Assembly: GCA_030655675.1 (NCBI GenBank)
Contig: JAUSPM010000025.1
Coordinates: 1-15,741 of the forward strand
DNA from: Methanosarcinaceae archaeon
GTDB taxonomy: Archaea > Halobacteriota > Methanosarcinia > Methanosarcinales > Methanosarcinaceae
Direction of reading: 5' to 3'
Length of the DNA: 15,741 nucleotides
In this document: piece by piece, positions 1-4,742 of the stretch
Layout of the letters: every line of letters starts with the position of its first letter
How positions within the stretch are numbered: position 1 is the first letter of the stretch
Position numbers and translations under genes: made by a program
Notes under the pieces: model-generated
What the model was told of the DNA's origin: nothing
Database searches by the model: none
What the model saw: the letters and a program-made list of their open reading frames with translations, nothing else

Positions 1-1
1 A

Positions 2-118
2 GTGACTTCGGGAGACTGGCATGTGTATACGTGGAGGTCGGGTTGGTCGCGTGGTCGGAGGGGTTTCGTGGGGTGGGTTGAAAGACTTAATGCAGAAAAG
101 AATGAAGGGGGTATCTGA
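2..118 (+). CDS. possible 3' end of an upstream gene (partial, weak)
   Basis: Frame 2 is open from the window edge to a TGA at 116-118 and would encode a short basic, tryptophan-rich tail. The DNA is G-rich, unlike the AT-rich cassettes that follow. The TGA overlaps the next ATG (118-120) as TGATG, and a purine-rich AAGGGGG lies just before it, which resembles translational coupling. I do not recognise the peptide and cannot exclude that the frame is open by chance. If this is the left flank of the cassette array, a platform gene could lie further upstream, outside the window. Confidence 0.2.
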   Translation: MTSGDWHVYTWRSGWSRGRRGFVGWVERLNAEKNEGGI

Positions 119-163
119 TGATTGAAATTCGTCCAGAAGGATATATAGATAGACTATGTTCGG

Positions 164-219
164 ATATAACACTGAATAGGCGGGATATGCGAAGTAAGTT
201 CGGATATACAACGTTATAC
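164..219 (+). other. candidate first attachment core (attI/attC-like), weak
   Basis: ATATAAC at 164-170 and GTTATAC at 213-219 are near-complementary (6 of 7) and 56 bases apart outside to outside. The right core has the same ACGTTAT context as the clear attC right cores downstream. The inner arms pair poorly, so an attI-like simple core or a degenerate attC are both possible. Base composition turns sharply AT-rich just after the right core, as expected at a cassette boundary. It would be the left edge of the cassette carrying the membrane-protein gene. Confidence 0.3.
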
Positions 220-307
220 GCAATTCAAAAAATATTTTTCTTAATGTATAATGAAGATAGGCTTTCTAAAAGGAATAAATTTGATTTTTTATTTACAGAA
301 AGAAAGT

Positions 308-316
308 TTTATATAA
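308..316 (+). promoter_or_regulatory. TATA-like box of the first cassette gene
   Basis: TTTATATAA lies about 40 bases before the ATG at 354. A start of transcription about 25 bases downstream would leave a short leader that includes the AAAGGAG ribosome binding site at 339-345. If it is real, the cassette carries its own archaeal-type promoter. Confidence 0.35.
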
Positions 317-353
317 TGATTATAACTTTTAATTTATTAAAGGAGAAAATAAT

Positions 354-830
354 ATGAAAAATACAACTAATGAGAGATTTTATGAAAAATACGCATGGAT
401 TATTTTTCTTGTCATAGGAGTTATGGTTATGGCAGGGGGAATTCCACATATGTTAGGCATCAATACAGATCCTGCTTTAGTTGAAAGTATTAGTGGACAA
501 TCAATAGATGACATTAAACTATCAAGTCCTAATTTTTTTAACTTATATAATTTTTATTTTAGTGGAGGAGGTTTGTCTGACATAGGGTTTGCTTTCTTTC
601 TAATAATAATATCTTTGACTGCTTACAGAAAGGGACAAAAATGGTCTTGGTATGCATTATGGTTTGTTCCAGCTTTTTTTCTAGCTTGGATTTTCCTTAG
701 CTTACCTCTTCCTAATGAATCACAATCTTCATTGTTGCCACCTTTAATAGTTCTTATTGTTTTAAGTCTTGTTGGATTGCTTCTACCTATAAAAAAGTTT
801 TTTCCAAAACAGAAAAAACCAAATTTATAA
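354..830 (+). CDS. cassette-borne four-helix membrane protein, unknown function
   Basis: This 158-residue protein is not one I recognise. Four hydrophobic segments are visible, near residues 13-34, 73-91, 97-118 and 127-145, with a lysine-rich C-terminus (residues 147-156) that is probably cytoplasmic. A 38-residue loop between helices 1 and 2 holds several acidic and serine residues. The start is well supported: AAAGGAG at 339-345 is spaced correctly before the ATG. No catalytic motif is evident. It is the only credible gene of the first cassette, and the attC-like site at 939-1034 follows its stop after about 108 bases. Codon use is strongly AT-rich compared with mcm and the ATPases, consistent with a separate origin. 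Cassette genes in integrons are often small membrane or exported proteins of unknown role. Confidence 0.75.
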   Translation: MKNTTNERFYEKYAWIIFLVIGVMVMAGGIPHMLGINTDPALVESISGQSIDDIKLSSPNFFNLYNFYFSGGGLSDIGFAFFLIIISLTAYRKGQKWSWYALWFVPAFFLAWIFLSLPLPNESQSSLLPPLIVLIVLSLVGLLLPIKKFFPKQKKPNL

Positions 831-872
831 TTAATGAGGAAAGCCTATTTGATAATTGAGGATGAAAAATAT

Positions 873-938
873 TTTTTGAACTTCTCCGCTTCGCTTCGAC
901 CACGCTGCGCTTGAGCTTCACTTCGTTACGCTCAGGGC
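873..938 (+). repeat. pre-attC GC-rich module, copy 1
   Basis: This noncoding stretch between the gene stop and the attC core is dense in CTTCG/CGCTTCG steps. Related stretches precede the other attC sites at 1073-1116, 1888-1938 and 2803-2838, each opening with AACTCT or AACTTCTC followed by CGC. The copies at 1100-1116 and 2824-2838 share GCCCTTCGGGTC, a small hairpin. It may be a cassette terminator or an extension of the attC structure. Confidence 0.5.
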
Positions 939-1034
939 GTATAACAAGGGATAAAAGGTTCAGCCCTCGGCTCGGGCTTCACCCAAATTTTCTCCACTAC
1001 GTTCCGAAAACTTCTTTTATCCCTGACGTTATCC
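939..1034 (+). other. attC: attC-like recombination site 1
   Basis: The outer cores are GTATAAC at 939-945 and GTTATCC at 1028-1034, complementary at 6 of 7 positions. The inner arms GGGATAAAAG (948-957) and CTTTTATCCC (1014-1023) are perfectly complementary over 10 bases. Unequal spacers (AA against TGAC) separate the arms, as in attC bottom-strand hairpins. The loop carries CCCAAATT and AACTTC, which recur in sites 2 and 3. Recombination would be expected after the G at 1028. Orientation matches the upstream gene. Confidence 0.78.
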
Positions 1035-1187
1035 AAAATTGGCAAACACAGAGGATATCAAACATGAACGCTGTTTGCCAACTCTGCGCTCCCTTCAGTC
1101 GCTTGCCCTTCGGGTCGGATAACGGGGATATGCGGTTCGCTGTGCTCACCCAAATTGCTCTGCAACTTCGCATTATCCGCCAAAACG
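1029..1187 (+). other. gene-less mini-cassette between attC sites 1 and 2
   Basis: Between the two predicted cleavage points lie only 159 bases, about half of them the second attC. The remainder has no convincing gene. The short ORF from 1064 merely runs through attC 2. The segment contains a perfect 10-base inverted repeat, TTGGCAAACA at 1039-1048 and TGTTTGCCAA at 1072-1081, with a 23-base loop. It could be a structured RNA, a promoter-only cassette, or a decayed remnant of a longer cassette. Confidence 0.5.
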
Positions 1188-1193
1188 TTATCG
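1117..1193 (+). other. attC: attC-like recombination site 2
   Basis: The outer cores are GGATAAC (1117-1123) and GTTATCG (1187-1193). The inner arms GGATATGCG (1126-1134) and CGCATTATCC (1169-1178) pair except for one extra base on the right arm in this reading. Such an unpaired extrahelical base is a hallmark of folded attC sites. The loop contains CCCAAATTGCT and CAACTTCG, shared with the neighbouring sites. Total length is 77 bases. Confidence 0.75.
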
Positions 1194-1243
1194 GAAATTG
1201 CGGGGCTTTTGCGAACATTTATTAACTTTAACACAATTAAATT

Positions 1244-1882
1244 ATGACTATAAACTCAAAAACAAAAATTTTGTTTGGAATTCTAATTGTTGGACTTATC
1301 GCAATTAGCGGATGGTTCATCGCAAATTTAGGTGAAGATACTGACTCGTTTACATACGTAAATGATAAACTGAAGGATAAGATAGGGGAAGAAGTGACTT
1401 CTACTGGCACAGCAAGAATGCTCAAAGGTTACTATATTGAACACAGCTTTAAAGATTTAGATTGTTTGTTTATATAAGATACATCTCTCATAAAAACGTT
1501 TTCAAGTAATATTAACAAAAGAGTTACAGTAAAAGGAAAAGTTGAAAGAAAAGTTACTAATTACGGTGAATGTATGCCTGCAATGCAAATGTGCGGTAAA
1601 CATTTAGAATACTGTATAAAAGTAGAAAATGTAGAAACAAAACAACCTTCAGAATATAAGGCAACAATTCGTGGAGAGTTTAGTTCAACAAAGGGATGTC
1701 TGGGTGTTGTAAATGGCACTCTATTAACTGATTTTGCGAATAGATGCGATGAAGCAGCCAAATATGAAGGCAAACTTGTTGAGGTGACTGGAATTATCTA
1801 TGAACATAAGTGCAAACCAAATGAACAATGTTTTGGTGGACTTTATATGGATAATATCGAATCAATAAAAATTATAGAATAA
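1244..1882 (+). pseudogene. cassette gene for anchored two-domain protein, interrupted by one in-frame TAA
   Basis: The frame opened at ATG 1244 meets a TAA at 1475-1477, continues open in the same frame, and ends at the TAA of 1880-1882, so one codon separates an intact ORF of about 212 residues from a broken one. The N-terminus has one hydrophobic segment (about residues 9-28), either a signal peptide or an anchor. The rest looks like two similar beta-rich units. Each has a 'V..G....' strand followed by a cysteine-containing loop and an 'I..VE/I..I' ending (around 1530-1640 and 1790-1880), which suggests a tandem OB-fold-like duplication. I do not recognise a named family. The stop may be a true nonsense mutation, an assembly or sequencing error, or a truncated first half (77 residues) that is still made. 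TAA is not the pyrrolysine codon, so read-through in a methanogen is unlikely. attC site 3 follows 57 bases after the stop. Confidence 0.65.
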
Positions 1883-1938
1883 TAAAGCCCCGCAACTCTT
1901 CGCCTTTTCGTGGCTCGGTCTCGGCTTCACCGAGACTC

Positions 1939-2017
1939 CGATAACAGCGGATAAAAGGGAAATCAAAGATTTCCCCAAATTGCCTTCGCAACTTCTTTTA
2001 TCCGCAATACGTTAGAT
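1939..2017 (+). other. attC: attC-like recombination site 3
   Basis: The outer cores are CGATAAC (1939-1945) and GTTAGAT (2011-2017). The inner arms GCGGATAAAAG (1947-1957) and CTTTTATCCGC (1995-2005) are perfectly complementary over 11 bases, with spacers of 1 and 5 bases. A secondary hairpin, GGGAAATC/GATTTCCC (1957-1964 and 1968-1975), lies inside the loop, followed by the shared CCCAAATTGC and CAACTTC. This is the most textbook-like site of the array, ending ACGTTAGATG as many bacterial attC sites do. Just 5' is another hairpin, GTCTCGG/CCGAGAC, at about 1918-1936. Confidence 0.82.
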
Positions 2018-2071
2018 GAAATTCAAAAATCCGCAAACCCTTTATATAACTGAGGATTAGTAATAAATACT

Positions 2072-2791
2072 ATGTCTCAAAAACCAAAACACATTATGGA
2101 ATTAATTCCTAAATTCAGAGAAATAGTTGAAAGACTCGAAACAATAAAAAGAGCTGTGGTTAAGCAAAACGGAATAAAATACACAAGTCAAGATGCAAGA
2201 ATGGTTGCATTAGATTCTCTTCAAATATCAACTTCGGCAGTTGGGATGTGGATTCAATGTTGTAATTCTTTAGCAAATTTCCATACAAAAGAAGGGGTAT
2301 TTAATGAAACAGGTTTCCTGAGATCTGTTGGAAGTGGCGTAAATAAAGAGCAAACAGAAAGGATAATGTTTAATCATCTTAGACTTGGTTTTATGACACT
2401 CACGCATTTTGAAATTGACAATTTGTTTCATAGCATTTTGAAACACTTAAATGCTTTACCGAGGAAAACTGGTTATTGGAATCTTACAGATGAAATTCTT
2501 GGTCAATGCTCAATTTCAAAAACAGGTACTGAAAAAAACATTTTAACAGCCTTTGCTAACCTCAGAAATTCATTACATGGAAATGGCGTTCATAGAACCA
2601 GCGATTTAGAACTTAAGATTGATCAAATAGAATTCAAATTTGTTAAGAATTTACGCGTAGAATGCGCTTCATGGGAACACATTGTCGTGCTTCTAAAAGC
2701 TAACGTAGATATATTGGAAAAAGTGCTACTATCAGACAAAATAATAAATATCAAGACTGAAATAAAGGATGATTTTGCATTTGGAGTATAA
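2072..2791 (+). CDS. cassette-borne hypothetical protein with HEPN-like RN...H signature
   Basis: This 239-residue soluble, mostly alpha-helical protein fills the fourth cassette. The start at 2072 is 55 bases after the attC core, with a purine-rich GAGGATTAG about 15-20 bases upstream but no strong ribosome binding site at normal spacing. Around residues 161-172 it has a helix ending in L-R-N-S-L-H-G-N-G (R165, N166, H169). This resembles the conserved RN..H element of HEPN-type RNase and RNA-binding proteins, several of which are toxins or defence effectors. Residues 101-128 (F.TLTHFEIDNLFHSIL) also fit a long helix of such a fold. This is pattern resemblance only, and I would call it hypothetical. 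No antitoxin-like partner is present in the cassette. attC site 4 follows within about 50 bases. Confidence 0.7.
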   Translation: MSQKPKHIMELIPKFREIVERLETIKRAVVKQNGIKYTSQDARMVALDSLQISTSAVGMWIQCCNSLANFHTKEGVFNETGFLRSVGSGVNKEQTERIMFNHLRLGFMTLTHFEIDNLFHSILKHLNALPRKTGYWNLTDEILGQCSISKTGTEKNILTAFANLRNSLHGNGVHRTSDLELKIDQIEFKFVKNLRVECASWEHIVVLLKANVDILEKVLLSDKIINIKTEIKDDFAFGV

Positions 2792-2838
2792 TTGAATAAC
2801 AGATTTTTGAACTCTCGCTGTTGCTCGCCCTTCGGGTC

Positions 2839-2911
2839 ATCTAACACGGGATATTTGCAAGGGCTTCGCCACATCCCTAACGGGACGTCATATATCCCGA
2901 GCCCGTTATAT
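2839..2911 (+). other. attC: attC-like recombination site 4
   Basis: The outer cores are ATCTAAC (2839-2845) and GTTATAT (2905-2911), complementary at 6 of 7 positions. The inner arms CGGGATAT (2847-2854) and ATATCCCG (2892-2899) are perfectly complementary, with spacers of 1 and 5 bases. The loop differs from sites 1-3 and carries its own small stem, GGGCTTCGCC with ACGGGA nearby. The upstream flank GCCCTTCGGGTC is shared with site 2. Confidence 0.72.
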
Positions 2912-2927
2912 GAAATGCTTGGGAGGC
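2905..2927 (+). repeat. left arm of 23-base inverted repeat around the oxidoreductase cassette
   Basis: The bases from the attC 4 right core to just before the ribosome binding site match the reverse complement of 3928-3950 at 20 of 23 positions. The inner 11 bases (GCTTGGGAGGC, 2917-2927) are identical. The GGGAGG inside this arm probably also serves as the ribosome binding site for the start at 2935. Confidence 0.7.
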
Positions 2928-2934
2928 TAACTCA

Positions 2935-3897
2935 ATGAAAGGAAATAAAATGAAAGCAATTGTATGCACAAAATACGGATCGCCGGAGGTTCTTCAGCTC
3001 AAAGAGGTGGAAAAACCTACTCCAAGAGACAATGAAGTACTGATTAGAGTCTATGCTACAACAGTTCACATAGGGGATACTAAGGTTCGGCGTTTAGAGC
3101 CTGGTTTAGGATCCGTCAGAGATTTCTTTTTCAAGCCCTTGATGCGAATCATGATGGGTTTCAAGGGTCCAAGAAAAAAAATACTTGGAGTGGAACTGGC
3201 CGGAGAAATTGAAGCGGTAGGCAAAGATGTTACGCTGTTTAAGATAGGCGATCCCGTTTTTGCATCCACTGAATTTGAATTTGGTGCGTATGCCCAGTAT
3301 CGCTGTATGCCTGAAGATGGGATTCTTGCAATAAAACCAACCAATATGACCTACGAGGAAGCCGCCCCGGTTTCTAATGGAGGATTAACCGCCTTGCTTA
3401 ATCTTAGAAAAGAAAATATTCAGAAGGGTCAAAAGGTTCTAATCTATGGAGCTTCCGGTAGTGTTGGTACTTTTGCAATACAGCTTGCCAAGCACTTTGG
3501 GGCAGAAGTTACAGGAGTATGCAGTACTGCGAATTTGGAAATGGTGAAATCTCTGGGAGCAGATAAGCTTATCGATTACACGCAAGAAGATTTTACACAA
3601 AGCAGTGATGCTTATGACGTTATTTTTGATGCGGTAGGCAAGATTGCATCTTCAAAACGTAAAAAATCCCTGACGAAGTCAGGAATCTATCTAAACGTTC
3701 TTGCTTTGTCAAGCAACTTTAAGTTAAAGGTTGAAGACCTGATCTTTCTCAAAGAACTTTGCGAGGCAGGAAAGCTAAGATCAGTAATAGACAAACGCTA
3801 CCCTATGGAACAAATAGTAGAGGCTCATAGGTATGTAGACAAAGGACACAAAAAAGGGAATGTGGTAATAACTTTGGAACATAATAATAAAACATGA
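2935..3897 (+). CDS. zinc-independent MDR family NAD(P)-dependent oxidoreductase (quinone oxidoreductase-like)
   Basis: This protein of 320 residues (315 from the alternative ATG at 2950) belongs to the medium-chain dehydrogenase/reductase family. The N-terminal GroES-like domain (to about 135) carries the usual opening MKAIVCTKYGSPEVL and the GVELAGEIEAVG region. The nucleotide-binding Rossmann fold has YGASGSVG at residues 171-178, which favours NADPH, followed by the LGAD.LIDYT strand. The cysteine cluster of structural-zinc alcohol dehydrogenases is absent, as in quinone reductase-type members. Substrate cannot be predicted. GGGAGG (2921-2926) supports the 2935 start and AAAGGA (2938-2943) supports 2950. 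The 2950 start matches the family N-terminus better. It is probably a cytosolic redox enzyme. It lies between attC 4 and a half attC, within a 23-base inverted repeat, so it is plausibly the last cassette gene. Similar enzymes are common in bacteria, and acquisition is plausible. Confidence 0.9.
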   Translation: MKGNKMKAIVCTKYGSPEVLQLKEVEKPTPRDNEVLIRVYATTVHIGDTKVRRLEPGLGSVRDFFFKPLMRIMMGFKGPRKKILGVELAGEIEAVGKDVTLFKIGDPVFASTEFEFGAYAQYRCMPEDGILAIKPTNMTYEEAAPVSNGGLTALLNLRKENIQKGQKVLIYGASGSVGTFAIQLAKHFGAEVTGVCSTANLEMVKSLGADKLIDYTQEDFTQSSDAYDVIFDAVGKIASSKRKKSLTKSGIYLNVLALSSNFKLKVEDLIFLKELCEAGKLRSVIDKRYPMEQIVEAHRYVDKGHKKGNVVITLEHNNKT

Positions 3898-3927
3898 CAA
3901 ACTTGGAGATAAAAGACTTTGATAACC

Positions 3928-3950
3928 GCCTCCCAAGCACATCATACAAC
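3928..3950 (-). repeat. right arm of 23-base inverted repeat around the oxidoreductase cassette
   Basis: Read on the minus strand, this begins with an attC-type right core (GTTGTATG) and ends in GCTTGGGAGGC, matching 2905-2927 at 20 of 23 positions. The arm begins 30 bases after the oxidoreductase stop. Confidence 0.7.
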
Positions 3951-3963
3951 AGCGGCTATGCGG
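3944..3963 (+). other. half attC-like site 5 (R''-L'' only)
   Basis: ATACAAC (3944-3950) followed by AGCGGCTATGCGG (3951-3963) has the form of the left half of the other sites (compare AACAGCGGATAAAAG at site 3). No complementary right half (CCGCATAGCCGC then GTTG) is found in the next 200 bases. Instead a small perfect hairpin GGGCGG/CCGCCC (3967-3972 and 3977-3982) follows. Read on the minus strand it looks like an L'-R' half. Truncation of the array end or a rearrangement could explain this. Confidence 0.5.
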
Positions 3964-4126
3964 TTCGGGCGGAGTACCGCCCTCAACAAATATACGTCCA
4001 CCCACATCTGTCTGCGCTTACACCAATGTCCGACCTCCAGCCCGCGGATGCCCCGCAATTCTATTGCGGGGTGGTGCGGACGGGGCTCCCCATTTATTCC
4101 ATCATCGGCAGTTGTCCGGCCATATT
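3964..4126. other. GC-rich noncoding junction segment with hairpins
   Basis: This segment between the broken array end and the minus-strand fragment is markedly more GC-rich than its surroundings. It contains a perfect stem CCCCGCAA/TTGCGGGG at 4051-4058 and 4064-4071 with a 5-base loop, and the GGGCGG/CCGCCC stem at 3967-3982. The open frames on the plus strand show no protein-like character. The hairpins lack a following T-run, so they are not obvious terminators. I cannot name the element. Confidence 0.4.
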
Positions 4127-4390
4127 TTAAAGTTCCTCCTGTAATCTACGGCCTTTATCAGTCAGGCGATATCGTTGATTTCCGCTGCGAGGTTTCTCTG
4201 GGATCGTCATTTCAAGGAATCCTGTTTCTATCGCAGGTTGCAGGTAGTCGCGACTGAAATGCATGCGATCCTTCAACAAAAGTGCATCCATCAATTCTGA
4301 GCGCGTCATTTCTCTTTCGACTGTAGCGATTAGCTTCTCAACTTGCGGGGTAACTTGCGGGGTAGTATAAATGTCATCAGTTTTAACCAC
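4127..4390 (-). pseudogene. C-terminal winged-helix fragment of a RecG-like/Fic-like regulator
   Basis: The 87-residue frame begins with GTG (4388-4390) and has AAAGGA just upstream on the minus strand. It opens with TPQVTPQVEKL, a short repeated linker typical of the C-terminal region of AlbA_2 (RecG-C-like ATP-binding) and Fic-family regulators. A winged-helix domain follows (TRSELMDALLLKDRMHFSRDYLQ, then the wing and YRLTDKGRRLQEEL). Those families normally have several hundred residues before this domain, and here the frame is closed upstream by a stop at about 4430. I read it as a remnant whose N-terminal part is lost. The RBS-like sequence leaves open that a stand-alone small DNA-binding protein is made. 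It is convergent with the cassette array and divergent from mcm. Confidence 0.6.
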
Positions 4391-4400
4391 ATTTTCCTTT

Positions 4401-4456
4401 AACTTGACGATTAACTTGACGATTAACGGGTTTTACTTGATGATTACTTAACGATT
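4401..4456. repeat. 12-base tandem repeats upstream of the winged-helix fragment
   Basis: Two exact copies of AACTTGACGATT (4401-4412 and 4413-4424) are followed by decayed versions at 4435-4445 and 4446-4456. On the minus strand the exact copies are in frame with the winged-helix fragment and would encode L-I-V-K twice. Repeats of 4 residues in this linker are a known habit of RecG/Fic-like regulators, so this may be expanded coding repeat DNA rather than an operator. Confidence 0.6.
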
Positions 4457-4522
4457 AGACGTTCTCTTTGAAGAGTTTTGAGTTTGTTTTTGAAGTAATA
4501 CCTTTTTTTCATCAAATGATTT

Positions 4523-4614
4523 CAGGAACACGCCGCCGCTTCGCGCCGGATGGTTGCTTTTTAAATCTAAACTGTTCGTTTCAATTCGCAGAGGTCGCTG
4601 ACCAAATCCTTCAA
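4523..4614 (+). repeat. element A, copy 1 (truncated)
   Basis: This is the first of three related dispersed repeats. The shared core runs from CAGGAACACGCCGCCG through the hairpin CCGCCGCTTCGCGCCGG to AAACTGTTCGTTTCAA, and then decays. In copies 2 and 3 the similarity continues another 70-90 bases. Here it stops exactly where an IS right end begins at 4615. Orientation is the same in all copies. Confidence 0.75.
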
Positions 4615-4670
4615 GTGAACTACCCCCACCTGCCGCTATACGACGAGGAAGTAGTTTTTTGCTTCATTTC
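4615..4670 (-). mobile_element. solo right end of an IS200/IS605-type (TnpB) element
   Basis: The outer boundary GTGAACTACCCCC (4615-4627) is the exact reverse complement of the right-end tail GGGGGTAGTTCAC at 8381-8393. Such hairpin-plus-TAGTTCAC ends follow tnpB genes of IS605/IS1341-type elements and form the 3' part of the guide (omega) RNA. Read on the minus strand it would encode a TnpB-like tail, M-K-Q-K-T, ending at the TAG inside the end. No tnpB body is present, so only a scar remains, inserted into element A copy 1. Confidence 0.6.
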
Positions 4671-4716
4671 GGATAAAGTGTATACTAACCACCCCTCGAA
4701 TCAAAATCTCGAAACG

Positions 4717-4724
4717 TTAATATG
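4717..4724 (+). promoter_or_regulatory. possible TATA box of mcm
   Basis: TTAATATG is centred about 23 bases before the mcm ATG at 4743. No ribosome binding site precedes that ATG, so a leaderless or nearly leaderless transcript is plausible. The promoter would lie only about 50 bases from the IS scar. Confidence 0.3.
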
Positions 4725-4742
4725 CATCAAAACACGTTCTAA

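Noticed and set aside
118..357. 79-codon frame starting in a TGATG overlap
   Set aside because: A good ribosome binding site precedes it, but the frame crosses the probable attachment core and the promoter of the gene at 354, becomes AT-rich filler after about 40 codons, and resembles no protein I know.
911..1225. Overlapping frames on both strands
   Set aside because: They run through two attC-like sites and the repeated CTTCG modules. The apparent protein is a by-product of the GC-rich structure.
1475..1477. Read-through of the in-frame stop as pyrrolysine
   Set aside because: Pyrrolysine is inserted at UAG. This codon is TAA, so a nonsense mutation or an error is more likely.
30..4039. 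TGGAGGTCGG at 32-41 and its inverse at 4030-4039 as ends of a mobile unit around the array
   Set aside because: The match is only 10 bases between two G-rich or C-rich stretches, with no extension and no target duplication visible.
3894..4257. Plus-strand frames after the oxidoreductase
   Set aside because: They cross the half attC and the GC-rich hairpins, and run antisense to the winged-helix fragment. There is no protein-like pattern and no ribosome binding site.
4523..4582. Element A as a protein-coding repeat
   Set aside because: Conserved-looking peptides appear on either strand, but the copies differ by single-base indels and copy 3 has a stop just before the shared stretch, so coding is not supported.
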